Shown in pieces: positions 23,381-32,431 of a DNA stretch of 64,000 bases. The stretch spans positions 8,929,759-8,993,758 of the forward strand of contig NC_135559.1 in NCBI RefSeq assembly GCF_964340395.1, written 5' to 3'. Under the pieces are notes generated by a model that saw only the letters and a list, made by a program, of their open reading frames with translations, did no database searches and was not told the DNA's origin. The translations under genes and the position numbers were made by a program. Origin of the DNA: Glandiceps talaboti. Taxonomy: Eukaryota; Hemichordata; Enteropneusta; Spengelidae. Within the stretch, counting starts at the first letter, position 1, and the number at the start of each line of letters is the position of its first letter.

Positions 23381-26300
23381 ACACACACACACATACACAC
23401 ACATACAAAAATGTACATACACAGATATATACACAGACACAAAGAGACACATGCACATACACACATACACGTACACGTACAGATATATGCAGGAGCAGAG
23501 ACACACATACATACATACACACATACACATACACAGATATATGCACAGACACATATGTACATGCATGTAATATGCACACACACTCAGAAACCAACTGTGA
23601 AACCTTTTGAGAGGTTCTGATTGGTCAGAAACCAACTGTGAATTCTTTTGAAATGTTCTGATTGTATTTATTTTAATTTTGCCTTCTATGAACCGATACT
23701 TATCGACATTGATGTCTTTCCTTCACAGCTTCTCAGTAGTCATAATGTAGAATTTGAAAGAAGTAAGAAGAAGAGGAAAAAACACAAAAGTTTTGATGTT
23801 ACAGATAATTTGATTGGTCAACAGAAAGTCAATCCTTTGGCCAATGTGGAAGTCACTTTAGAGGCATTAAGAGGTATGATTTTATCACAAAAGAAGGACT
23901 ATTTGGAAACTGTTTCCGTGGTTACAATTTAACTCATTTTAATTGTGATTTTTTTAATGTACCTGTGCAAAACTGACAAAACTACACCTATACTGAATTT
24001 GAAAGGTTCATTTATCTCATTTATCTGTGGGTATGACAAATTGAGTTTTTTTTTTGTGTGTGTGTGTATGTTTGTTTGTGTGTGTGTGTGTGTCTGTGTG
24101 TGTGTGTGTGTGTCTGTGTGTCTGTGTGTCTGTGTTTGTATCTGTGTTCCATTTGTTTGTGTTCCAGTTTGCTGGCCGAGCAAATTTATTATCTGTGTGT
24201 CATGAGTTGTGTGTAGATATGGATGGATGTATGTGCCCAAGAGTGTGTGCACATGCATGCGTGCGTATGTACATGCATGCATTCGTGTGTGCCTGTGTGT
24301 ATGTATGTGTGTGCTGTCATATGTGGTGTGAGTAGATGGATAATGGATATTTGTGCCTCCCTCCACCCCCCCCCCCCCCTCTCAACCTGTACAAGGCAGG
24401 AGGATTTGGGTAAAAAATAAAGCTCTTAAAAAAAGGTCAACATGATGATTTTTTGCTCAAAAAATGAATAATTTTATAGTCTTGATATTCCTAGGATGAA
24501 TCATATCAGTGCAACAGTTACTGTTTTGATGTCAACTAATAAATACAATACACCATACATATTTATATTTTTCTATCCCTTGTAGCTTTAACATCACTAG
24601 TTCAAGTTCAAGGTACCAGCTTCAAACCTGTGTTACATAGGGTAAGAGTCAATGCCAAAGGCACCAAACATTTGTATTTGTTAATTTTGTTTAATAAATT
24701 ATCAGAATTATTGTTTTAAAATGTCAAACTTGTATAGATAATGTAATCTGTATGAGTCATGAAACATTTTGTCCATTTAGTTGGTTGTGTATTTATGGTT
24801 TTGATTTATCACTGATTTATCACTTCAGATATTAGTCTTAGTGCTACCCATGGCATCAAAGTCAAGATATCAGGTTTCTTTTTATGTCAAGCTCACTGAG
24901 TTCCTGAGATGAAATTGTACCCACACAGTCATTAACATCTTGTCTTTGTTAATCAATCACAGAATAACGGCCAACGATAAGTTGGTGTTTTTTGAGGGTA
25001 GTTACATAATGTCCAAATATGGTATATTTGTCTCCTCAGGATGCTATTTATACATTGTTTACATCATTCTAGTAGTTGATGTTTTACTCATTTGCATATT
25101 ATTTTGGTTCATGATTTCCCATTGAGCTAGACGGTGGTAAAGAGATGATTTGATGCCACAGGTAGCATCTAGACTAGATGTTGCCTTCATGCAAGACATA
25201 AGCATAAATTTCAAAGCAGTATAAATATTACGATTTTCAAAAAAAATATTAGTGTTGACAACTTCTTGATAGATCAACAAAATGACATCGGAAATTTCAA
25301 AATAGTGCAAAGCTTATGATTTTGAAAAAAAATATGTGGGGTTTTTCAGTTTGAAATGTTTTTGAAGAAGGATCAACAGATGAGTATAATTGACTATTTT
25401 TAGCCAGACAGTGAACAGATAAAGAAGGGCTTTTTCCAACACTAAATCATAATTTTTTGTTGTTGTTTACAGGACATCCACACTGTCATAGTTCCCTTGT
25501 TACTCACACTTCAACAAAATCCTGATAATCTTCCTATTCCATACACATCAACAAAATGTCGACAACAATTGTACCAATGTCTCCTTGCATGTGTACTGGT
25601 ACCTCATCCAAGATGGCCGCCACCTTTACAATGCAGTGTTAGGATATTCAGTAGAGGACTACAAGATCCTGATATAAAGGTTAGAAATTTAGACAAATTT
25701 TATCACATATGACAAAAAATTTATGTGTCATACACATTTGTCAGATGCAAATTTTCACCTTACACAACAATATGGGTAAGAAGAACACTTCTACATGCTG
25801 ACTTATGAAATGGGTAGCTAAAGACAACGACACCCATTACAAATGATATTAAAATGCAAGTAATTATAACACATTGTTCCTTTATCTGTAACCATGTACA
25901 ATGAAATTCACATGACCAGTGTGAAAGGAATAGACACAACTGTGATTTTCAAGATAAACTCAATTGATAAGACCCCTGTATATAAACAATTACACTCTTT
26001 GGAAAGTTCAATTTAAACAATCAACATCAAGTGTGGTATCTGATAACAGGAGGTCATAAAATAGATGTGTTGCGTTCAATCTCAGTCTAAGGTTCAATTC
26101 ATTGTATTGCAACATTGTCTATAAAAAATAGTGTGCTTAGTAACAGTCAGTCTAGATATTGGTGGCTTGTATTTTACGACCTCCTGTTATCAGGTACCAC
26201 ACTTGGCGTTGATTGTTTGAATTCAACTTTCCAAAGAGTGTAATTGTTTATATACAGGGGTCTTATCAACATTGAAAGTCATTTGTGTCTATTCCTTTCC

Positions 26301-26861
26301 CGCTGGTCATATGAATTTCATTATATAACATTTACTCTCAGACTGATTTTGTTCGCTTTTGTAGGAAAATCTCGAGAGTTGATTTTTCTGTCAGATTTTC
26401 AGTCTTTGTCTGTTTTCCTTCCAGGTGACTCATGTTTGTCGAGAAGCCCAACTGATCATCAACTCAATAATTCATCCTAGAGTCCCAAGTCTGGGCAAAC
26501 CACTCTCACTTGCAGATCTGCCAGATAGGACTTGCTCTGCAAATGGCCAATCAAATTCACTTGTACAGCATCAACATATAATAACCTCGGTTGCAGGTGC
26601 AACTGAACAATCGGTTGCCATGGAAATTGCAGATGGTAGGGATCATGAAGGCACTTTATTGACAAAGTTTGGGGACTCTGCAGTTTTATTTGAAAAAAAT
26701 AATGGAAAGCCAGATTTGGGTAATAAAAATGTTAAGAGTGACATTAAGGTGATGGAAAGAACTAGTAAGGATAACAAAGAGGACACATTGGTTGCCATGG
26801 AGAGTGAAGATGAAGATGATAATGAAGAAGATGGCAACGATGATGAAGATGATGACGACGG

Positions 26862-26907
<46 letters not shown>

Positions 26908-27578
26908 AATGGTGATGAAGAAGATGACGATAAAGATGATGATGTCGGTGATGATGAAGAAAGTCTTGGGAGTAAAGTTGAGGATTTGGAAGAGAAGAGT
27001 GAAGACAGTGGAAAGAATTCAGGAAGTGAAATGATGAAGCAAGGCACAAAGAGAAAATCAGACAAGGCGGGAACCAAAGATGATGATGACGATGAACCTG
27101 ACAAAAAGAAGGTAAAATGATAATTGTTGCACCAAGATCAATGGCCTTTATTTACAGAGAACTATACACATACAATGTATTTATGCAAATTATAGTACAG
27201 AGCCTCCTATTGGTAAAGCCTTTCAATTTGTTGAATGCTCCGTGTGAATGAAACATTTCAGTTTGCCAGTGAAGTGACTCATCTTTGTCCAAAGTTTGAA
27301 TGAAATGTTCCCATTTGGCAGTGAAGGGACTCATCTTTGCACAAAGTTTGAATGAAACTTTTCCATTTCTCAAGGAAGTAGTTGTACTTAAATAGATGTA
27401 CGGATGAGTTTGTAGCATTGGGAATTAGAACGCAGCTGCTTCTCTTCTTACAGTTTATTTCTTTTGATAATTAAAAATATACTATAACCTATCTATTATG
27501 TGTTTATTACAGGTTGACGAATCCGAGACGGATGCTATGTTGGCAACCTTTGTGGATGCATCACCTGATTCTGACTAG
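15275..27578 (+). CDS. PELP1: PELP1 orthologue, Rix1-type ribosome biogenesis / nuclear scaffold protein
   Basis: PELP1 (Rix1 in yeast) works in the nucleolar PELP1-TEX10-WDR18-SENP3 complex that matures the 60S ribosome. Exons: 15275-15400, 15919-15980, 17538-17643, 18171-18320, 19142-19276, 20186-20336, 20946-21075, 21663-21750, 22553-22647, 22855-22962, 23115-23253, 23729-23873, 24586-24641, 25473-25679, 26425-27111, 27513-27578; 816 aa, all phases closed. Human-like landmarks: LEGIALLGCLVKQCSTAEF (exon 3), KHTESW...LYQDIETG (exon 6), YTSTKCRQQLYQCLLA and PHPRWPPPLQCS (exon 14), HPRVPSLGKPL (exon 15). The tail is acidic (about 692-752), then TKRKSDK, then DESETDAMLATFVDASPDSD, matching the human C terminus. 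It is shorter than the human protein (about 1130 aa), lacks the long proline-rich part, and I see no LXXLL motif in any exon. The start ATG lies in ACAAAATGGCTGC. Confidence 0.95.
16479..16515 (+). mobile_element. Solo end of the TIR GTAGTCTGTA MITE family
   Basis: GTGAGGGCGCCCCGTCATGG, then CTTACCGTACAGACTAC, matches the right end of the complete element at 51002-51100. The left end was not found here. Confidence 0.5.
16735..17286. mobile_element. 552-bp foldback element in PELP1 intron 2
   Basis: Outer ends TGTACAGTCAGCC (16735) and GGCTGACTGTACA (ending 17286). Long inner arms at 16847-16950 and 17132-17235 are about 104 bp each and about 90% identical when one is reversed. They share words such as GGAATGTCTCTGCTTGCACA. 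No coding capacity. The transcript of this intron could fold into a long hairpin. Confidence 0.85.
17755..17955 (+). repeat. CA-rich compound microsatellite, PELP1 intron 3
   Basis: CACACA tracts mixed with a degenerate unit GCACTGACACACATGCACGC repeated several times. Long open frames across it are artefacts of the repeat. Confidence 0.9.
18494..18597 (+). mobile_element. MITE, TIR TATGACAGAACCCC family, half copy
   Basis: Contains GTGTGGGTACTCAG, later CATGGGGTTCTGTCATAA at the right end. Shares the interior with copies at 21275-21450, 21808-22001 and 36908-37069; the left end is missing. Confidence 0.55.
18637..19073. repeat. Inverted repeat with triplicated 34-bp right arm
   Basis: Left arm at 18637-18665 is the inverse of a 34-bp unit, ACTCTATACTCTCTCTAG followed by TTTCGTAGTATTTGAA. 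That unit is repeated three times almost perfectly at 18973-19073. Between the arms is a second tandem pair, about 41 and 43 bp (18743-18826). It looks like a MITE whose one end was amplified. Confidence 0.75.
19324..19530 (+). pseudogene. Duplicated fragment of PELP1 exon 6 and its 5' splice site
   Basis: About 200 bp nearly identical to 20241-20446. It starts abruptly inside exon 6 (at the codons for VKHTESW) and runs through the donor into the intron. The 96 exonic bases differ from the true exon at three positions. They read VKHTESWTSHCDRVLGSL and onwards without a stop, with donor GTAAGT. It lacks an acceptor and lies only 47 bp after the exon 5 donor, so it should not be spliced in. Retaining the intron instead gives a stop eight codons past exon 5. 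Confidence 0.85.
19987..20129. mobile_element. Short foldback element, PELP1 intron 5
   Basis: Left arm 19987-20028 contains CAGAGTCAAA and ATTTCTTGCAAGT. The right arm 20081-20129 holds the inverse with one small insertion. An inner pair TTTTTGCTG / CAGCAAAAA continues the stem. Confidence 0.65.
20328..20630 (+). repeat. Degenerate tandem repeat of the exon 6 donor region
   Basis: Two and a half units of about 120 bp (20328-20447, 20448-20566, 20567-20630), each starting at the exon 6/intron 6 junction. The copies read AACAGGTGAGTATTACGG, AACAGGTGTGCATTATGG and AACAAGTGAGTTCC. Only the first joins a real exon. Confidence 0.75.
20630..20880 (+). repeat. TGTTG pentanucleotide array decaying into GTCTC-type units
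   Basis: Pure TGTTG/GTGTT units to about 20745, then diverged five-base units such as GTCTC and CTTGT to about 20880. It lies in PELP1 intron 6. Confidence 0.9.
21275..21450 (+). mobile_element. MITE, TIR TATGACAGAACCCC family, diverged copy
   Basis: Left end TATAACAGAAC and right end GATGGGTTCTGATAT, with interior words in common with 21808-22001 (TGTACTCA...GTATTTG...GAGTGCAA). Strongly diverged. Confidence 0.5.
21808..22001 (+). mobile_element. MITE, TIR TATGACAGAACCCC family, best copy in PELP1
   Basis: Begins TTATGACATAACCCCATGAC and ends GGGGTTCTGTTAT in inverse. Inner palindromic words GGTGTACTCAGGGTATTTGC and GAGTGCAAATACC flank the centre. It lies in PELP1 intron 8. Confidence 0.7.
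23255..23590 (+). repeat. (CA)n compound microsatellite, PELP1 intron 11
   Basis: A pure CA tract near 23335-23400 is flanked by degenerate CA/ACAGATATATGC units. Begins two bases after the exon 11 donor. Confidence 0.9.
24045..24380 (+). repeat. (TG)n microsatellites and poly-C tract, PELP1 intron 12
   Basis: TG/TGTC tracts at 24055-24160, a degenerate TGTGTG/CATGCATGCG part to about 24330, then about 15 C residues at 24366-24380. Confidence 0.9.
25900..26322. mobile_element. 423-bp foldback element in PELP1 intron 14
   Basis: Arms 25900-26063 and 26170-26322 are inverse copies. Shared words include AAGACCCCTGTATATAAACA, ATTACACTCTTTGGAAAGTT and TGATAACAGGAGGTC, with a 106-bp loop. Ends are AATGAAATTCA and TGAATTTCATT. 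No coding capacity. The right arm ends about 100 bp before the exon 15 acceptor. Confidence 0.88.
26800..26980 (+). repeat. Coding GAT/GAA repeat: acidic tract of PELP1
   Basis: Inside exon 15. An uninterrupted GAT run at about 26862-26903 sits in mixed GAT/GAA/GAC sequence and encodes a roughly 60-residue Asp-rich stretch. The human protein has poly-Glu in the equivalent place. The pure codon run should be length-polymorphic. Confidence 0.9.
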
Positions 27579-27954
27579 ACCCGATAATAAGACAGACCAC
27601 ACGCGTTGTCGTGACATAGATGCACGTTCTCGTGATGTAGAACGACCAGAGTATATATTCATGCATGGTATAATGAGTAACAGATGTGTTTTAGCTAGAA
27701 AAATATAACTCAGTAAGCTAAGATGTCAGTCATTATGATAGATGTAATCTCTCTTTACCAGTATCAAATCATAGTTTGGTTTTACAGTGCTTGACTCACA
27801 CACACAAATAATTTTCTGGAAGGTGATACTCATCTAAATTGGGAATGGGATGTTCTCTATTACTATATACAATATAGGATGAACTGTATACATGTACTAT
27901 ACTGTGTATATTTTAATTTGATTAAATGAGTATAGAGCCCAGACAGAGTCTTTG

Positions 27955-27982
27955 CTTTGTTGTGTGTTTGTGTGTGTGTACA

Positions 27983-28054
<72 letters not shown>

Positions 28055-28425
28055 AAGAAAGACAGACTTGACCAGGGCTTGACAGAGTGTGTGTGAATGT
28101 GTGTGAAGTGCAATATACCATGATATGCACACACACATTTAATATGCATACACAAACACGCACACAACACACATGTACGTACATACATATACACACACAC
28201 ACACACACAAAATACATGCACATGTACGTACATACACACATACATACATACATATACACATACATACATACATACATACATACATACATACAAACACATT
28301 CAACACATACATGCATACATACATTCAACACATACATACATATTCATGCATACATACACATGCATACACACACATACATACACACACATACATACATACA
28401 TACATACATACGCACACACACCACA
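27955..28425 (+). repeat. Compound microsatellite (TG)n, (GA)n, (CA)n, (CATA)n
   Basis: TG at about 27960-28004, a pure GA run at 28005-28052, then CA and CATA/TACA units at 28130-28420. Confidence 0.92.
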
Positions 28426-29554
28426 ATCCTTCATCTTACAACAAATAAAGTGATTGTAAAGCTTTACAAATATACTTCTACTAGGTAAACAATACCTATG
28501 GGAATACTTTATTACCATCTTATGCACATAAAATGCCATACCACCTAACTCAACAAAGATATACAAAAATCTCTGGAAAGCTGTGTCAAATACATACCAC
28601 CTAAGTCAACAAAGATATACAAAAACTCTGGAAAGCTGTAAAATTTACAATAATTCTTTGTAAGTTATCAGAAAATACTTAGTTTGAAATGCAAAATATA
28701 ATGAAGAGATGTTTTTGTAAATTTGGTGATTGATATAAAATATGAAATTCAAAAGACAGTAGTACTACTTTGAGCTGCTGGGGGGGGGGGGGTACCATGG
28801 AATTAATGAATGTCTTCAAAATATGGTGTAACATGACATTTTAGAGATGAGAGTGGATTGAAAATTGAAGTACATTACAAACTGTGTTACCTTAGTGTTC
28901 CACTCATGGGACATATTTTTGACACAAAAACAGACATTTCAATGTCACTGACAATGACAGAGACACAACACACACAGCAGGATCCTTTATCATGTGATAG
29001 AGGGACTGTGTGCTTTAACCAAGCACATTAAAAAGTGATAAAACATTGCTATTCTTTTACATCGCAGTAGAATTACACTCTGGTGAAAACAAATTACACA
29101 TGGACTTGATGATTTTAATGGCTTCAATTGTTTACTTTCCAAGTGATAATCGCATGATAACTTGTCTCCTACATCCAATGGCACCTCTATAATATATTCA
29201 GCATTTGACGTTGTCTGAGTGTGTGCAAATACAATGTGTCTCATAGGTGATGAAATGCCAAGACATCTTCAATTCTCCTGTAAGTTCTGGCAGTAAAAGT
29301 AAGGAGGAAATGCTGAGTTTTCAGACTGGGTGAGTAACATTAAATGGTCCCTTTTGCACACATCAAAGAGCTTTGTTGCATGAGCATAGGTGACAAAAAC
29401 ATCAATGTGAGATTGAAACAGTTTGTTGGCGAGTTATATATAAAAATAGCCACATCTGCTGATGCAGCTTAGCCCTGTTGCATTAGCATAGAGGAAGTGA
29501 CATCATTGGTTTGTGTACATTGGTATGAAATCATTAACATCTATACTGGTCCTA

Positions 29555-29897
29555 GTCTCAGTTACCCAGACTCTCACTACTGGGGCTCTACTACAAGACC
29601 ACCAAGACGTAATCACTATCACCTGCACTGGATCTCGTTCCCACAGCAGTGCATGCTGGGAATATTTCACGCCCAACATTGCAGGCTGAAGAATGCAGGT
29701 ACCTTCTCAACAGCTTATCATGTATCAATGGACTGATACATTGTAATTACAAGGAACAGGCCCCATTTTTCATGACTTTGAAGAAATGCACTGTGTGACT
29801 TCTGGTGCGGGCAACTGTGGAAGACGTTTCCCCCAGACTCTCATCTGAGTGGTCTCATAGTAGAACACAGCAGTGAGTGATTCTGGGTAACCGAGAC
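29555..29897. mobile_element. MITE, TIR GTCTCAGTTACCCAGA family, copy 1
   Basis: 343 bp between GTCTCAGTTACCCAGACTCT and its inverse (…TCTGGGTAACCGAGAC), with TA on both sides as a likely 2-bp target duplication. The second copy is 44470-44829. TA duplication suggests a Tc1/mariner-like or related transposase, but no transposase is present. Confidence 0.8.
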
Positions 29898-30944
29898 TAT
29901 ATTTGAGTATTTGCAAGTCGAAATGACCTGCATACTGTAAACCTAGATATTTTCATTACTAGAAAATTTTGCGATTTTACAGTCTTCAGCTAGTTCTCAA
30001 AGACTAATTTTCACTGATTACCAGATTGATAAATTGTGTTCATGTACAAGACGGCATTTTTTTTTGTCCAGCTTAATAAGTGAAAATAAGCCTTTTTTAG
30101 TAAATATGTCCATGTTTACAGTATCTAGAAGGTGACCAGTGCTAGTGAGTCCACACTTTATGCTGTACTTTAGTTTGGCATTTAGATTTCACTTTATTTC
30201 ATGAACTGTCTTGCACATTACCGTACTTACTCAGGTTAGCGCCCTCACACGGGCAAGCGCCCCGTGTTTGTTTAGAAAATGTAGCAGTTATAACATATTT
30301 TTGAAGCACTGGACAAATTACCACTATAACTGTTGATATGGACATTTAATATCAGCCATACTTTCACAAATTACTACAGAAAGCAGTAGCCAATGACAAC
30401 TATTGTCTTCTACTGATTAAGAACGATGTGTTGTGGTTCTGCAAAGAGTCTTCTGATTGGCCAGTATAAAACATTTGGTGACCGAACAAAATCGAAACGA
30501 GTAATAATAATATATAAAATATGTACAAAAGAACAGTCTATATTCTCACATATTAAATATTCTGTTATACCAATGTACACTTGTTAGAGAACTAATTAAA
30601 ACAAGTATATGACTGAGTATATGTAACATTTGAAAGAAATCGTGAAGAAATCATGGAGAAAAAAATGTAAATTATTGTTCTATAATCTTGCATTTTAGGG
30701 GTCAGAGAGATGCAAGTGAAACAAGGATACTGTTAGAACTTGTTACAATATTTTTCAGAGTGAATTAAGAATGATTTTTTAAAGAAACTTTTGAGAATAC
30801 ATTGCACTCTCTAAGTTTATGAATTTTTTACAAAATGCTGATAACTTGAATCATTTTTAACCATAAAATAAAATTATTTTACTCTGGGTGAGTAGTATGA
30901 AATGTTTTGATGCTGTTTAATTGGTACACGAACTGAAAAAGTCC

Positions 30945-31195
30945 AAAGTTCATTGGCAAGGTTCAAAGTTCAAAAAAGGTAAGGTTCAAATATTATCAAA
31001 CTAAGGTTCAAAGGTTACCAAAGCTAAGGTTAAAGGTTACATAGTAACAGGTCAAAGGTTGCCAAGCTAAGGTGACAGGTTACCAAGCTATTAGAGATTC
31101 AAAGGTTACCAAGCCAAGGTTCAAAGGTTACCAGACTGACTTACTAAGGTTCAAAGGTTATGTCACTGACAGCGTACCAAAGCTGTGGTTAACAG
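30945..31195 (+). repeat. Minisatellite of AAGGTTCAAAGGTTACCAAG-type units
   Basis: About ten degenerate 20-30 bp units, with further units after an insertion at 31632-31696. The units contain two GGTTCA/AGGTTA half-site-like words one base apart. Confidence 0.8.
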
Positions 31196-31630
31196 GGGTG
31201 CCTGGGTGCCTTGAGGCACCTAAAGTTGCCCCAAGTTGCATTCGATTACTACATGACGTCACACTCGGGGTTCCCCAAGTCGACTCTCCTCATAGAGCAG
31301 GGGCAGCTTGGGGATTGATCTGACCTGACTTGACCCAAGATGGAGATGACATGTGATTGGTTATTGTTATCAATTCCGAAAGAATTATACCGTATTTTGT
31401 GGATATCTTTCCACATTCAGTGAGGAAATAATTTTTCACTTCAAATTGTCTCAAATATTTTGGAAAGACGGACCAAAATATTTATCTTGAAACAGATTTA
31501 ATTATAGGTTCCCAGGGGTACCCCAAATGCAATAAAATATGTCCGATTTTCACATGACCCAAGGTGCCTAAGTGACGTCAGTTACCCTGGTCTGAGGCTC
31601 CCCGGGGATGCATAATCGAACGCACCCCAG
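31196..31630. mobile_element. Probable inserted inverted-repeat element splitting the minisatellite
   Basis: Near-terminal GGGGTGC at the left and GCACCCC at the right. Inner inverse words are TTGCATTCGATTA / TAATCGAACGCA and GACGTCA on both sides. The minisatellite motif resumes right after it. GC-richer than its surroundings. Boundaries are approximate. Confidence 0.5.
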
Positions 31631-32431
31631 GTATAACCAAGGTAAGGTTAAAAGTTCACCAATACTAAGGTTCAAAGGTTAAAAAATGCAAGGTTGTCAC
31701 ACAATCATTTAGTAGTCATTGATGGCAAGTGTTTTGGTGTATACCAAGGAAACTTGGGTTATAAATGCAAATTAAACTAACAAGAAAAATAGCAAAAATA
31801 ATAGCTAGAGAAGTTTAACAGTTCACACTGTTACGATAATGCCCTTTACTGTGTCTACAACATTCCATAAAAATATCTCGATTACATTTTAGAATACCAA
31901 ATATTAAGTGATTGGCTTGGTATCTAGCTCATGCATCAACAACAAATGAATTAAAATGCTTCTTTTTTTTACTGTAAAATTCATGAGATGTTTCCCCTAA
32001 AAAGGACAATAATTATATGATTTGATAAATACTGAAGTAGAAATTATGACATGCGAAACATTTCAGTATGAAAGTCTATCCATAACAGATTCAGAAATAT
32101 CAACTCTCTCCCCAAAAAGGAAGCAATAAATTATGATTTTTCTATAAACAATCTGTAATAAAATTTTCATGTGATATGGCAGCCTTATAAACAAATGTTC
32201 CGAGTTATTCTCTTACGACCTCATGAGGGCGCTGTTCAATGTCCTATTAGGTGCTCATACAACAAAAAAGACCGAACAACAATAACAATAAGCATGGTAA
32301 GAGGTAAATAAAGAAATCGCGCCAAGTCACTACATCTGATTTCAATCAGACTGAAATTGACCCTGTTTATGAACTTGAAGGTAGCCTTCATTAGATTGTA
32401 TGAAGTGTCTATTGCGATCGCCCTTCTCGTG

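Larger units (their letters stand above)
27579..32431. other. PELP1-RNF168 convergent intergenic region
   Basis: 4.85 kb between two stop codons, no gene seen. It contains the PELP1 3' UTR (a candidate AATAAA at 28444-28449 lies beyond a microsatellite), a compound microsatellite, a short poly-G tract near 28781-28792, a MITE (29555-29897), and a minisatellite interrupted by a palindromic insertion (30945-31700). Confidence 0.6.

Noticed and set aside
23038-23635. Open frames of HTHTHT, CVCVCV, YIHTYIHT or LSVCLS type here and near 17700, 24050, 28000, 43700, 46900 and 58050
   Set aside because: They are translations of CA, TACA and CTGT microsatellites in several frames and both strands; no start context, splice logic or protein family supports them.
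26792-27034. Poly-Met and poly-Ser/poly-His frames over the GAT repeat
   Set aside because: Shadow frames of PELP1 exon 15; only the Asp/Glu frame joins correctly to exons 14 and 16.
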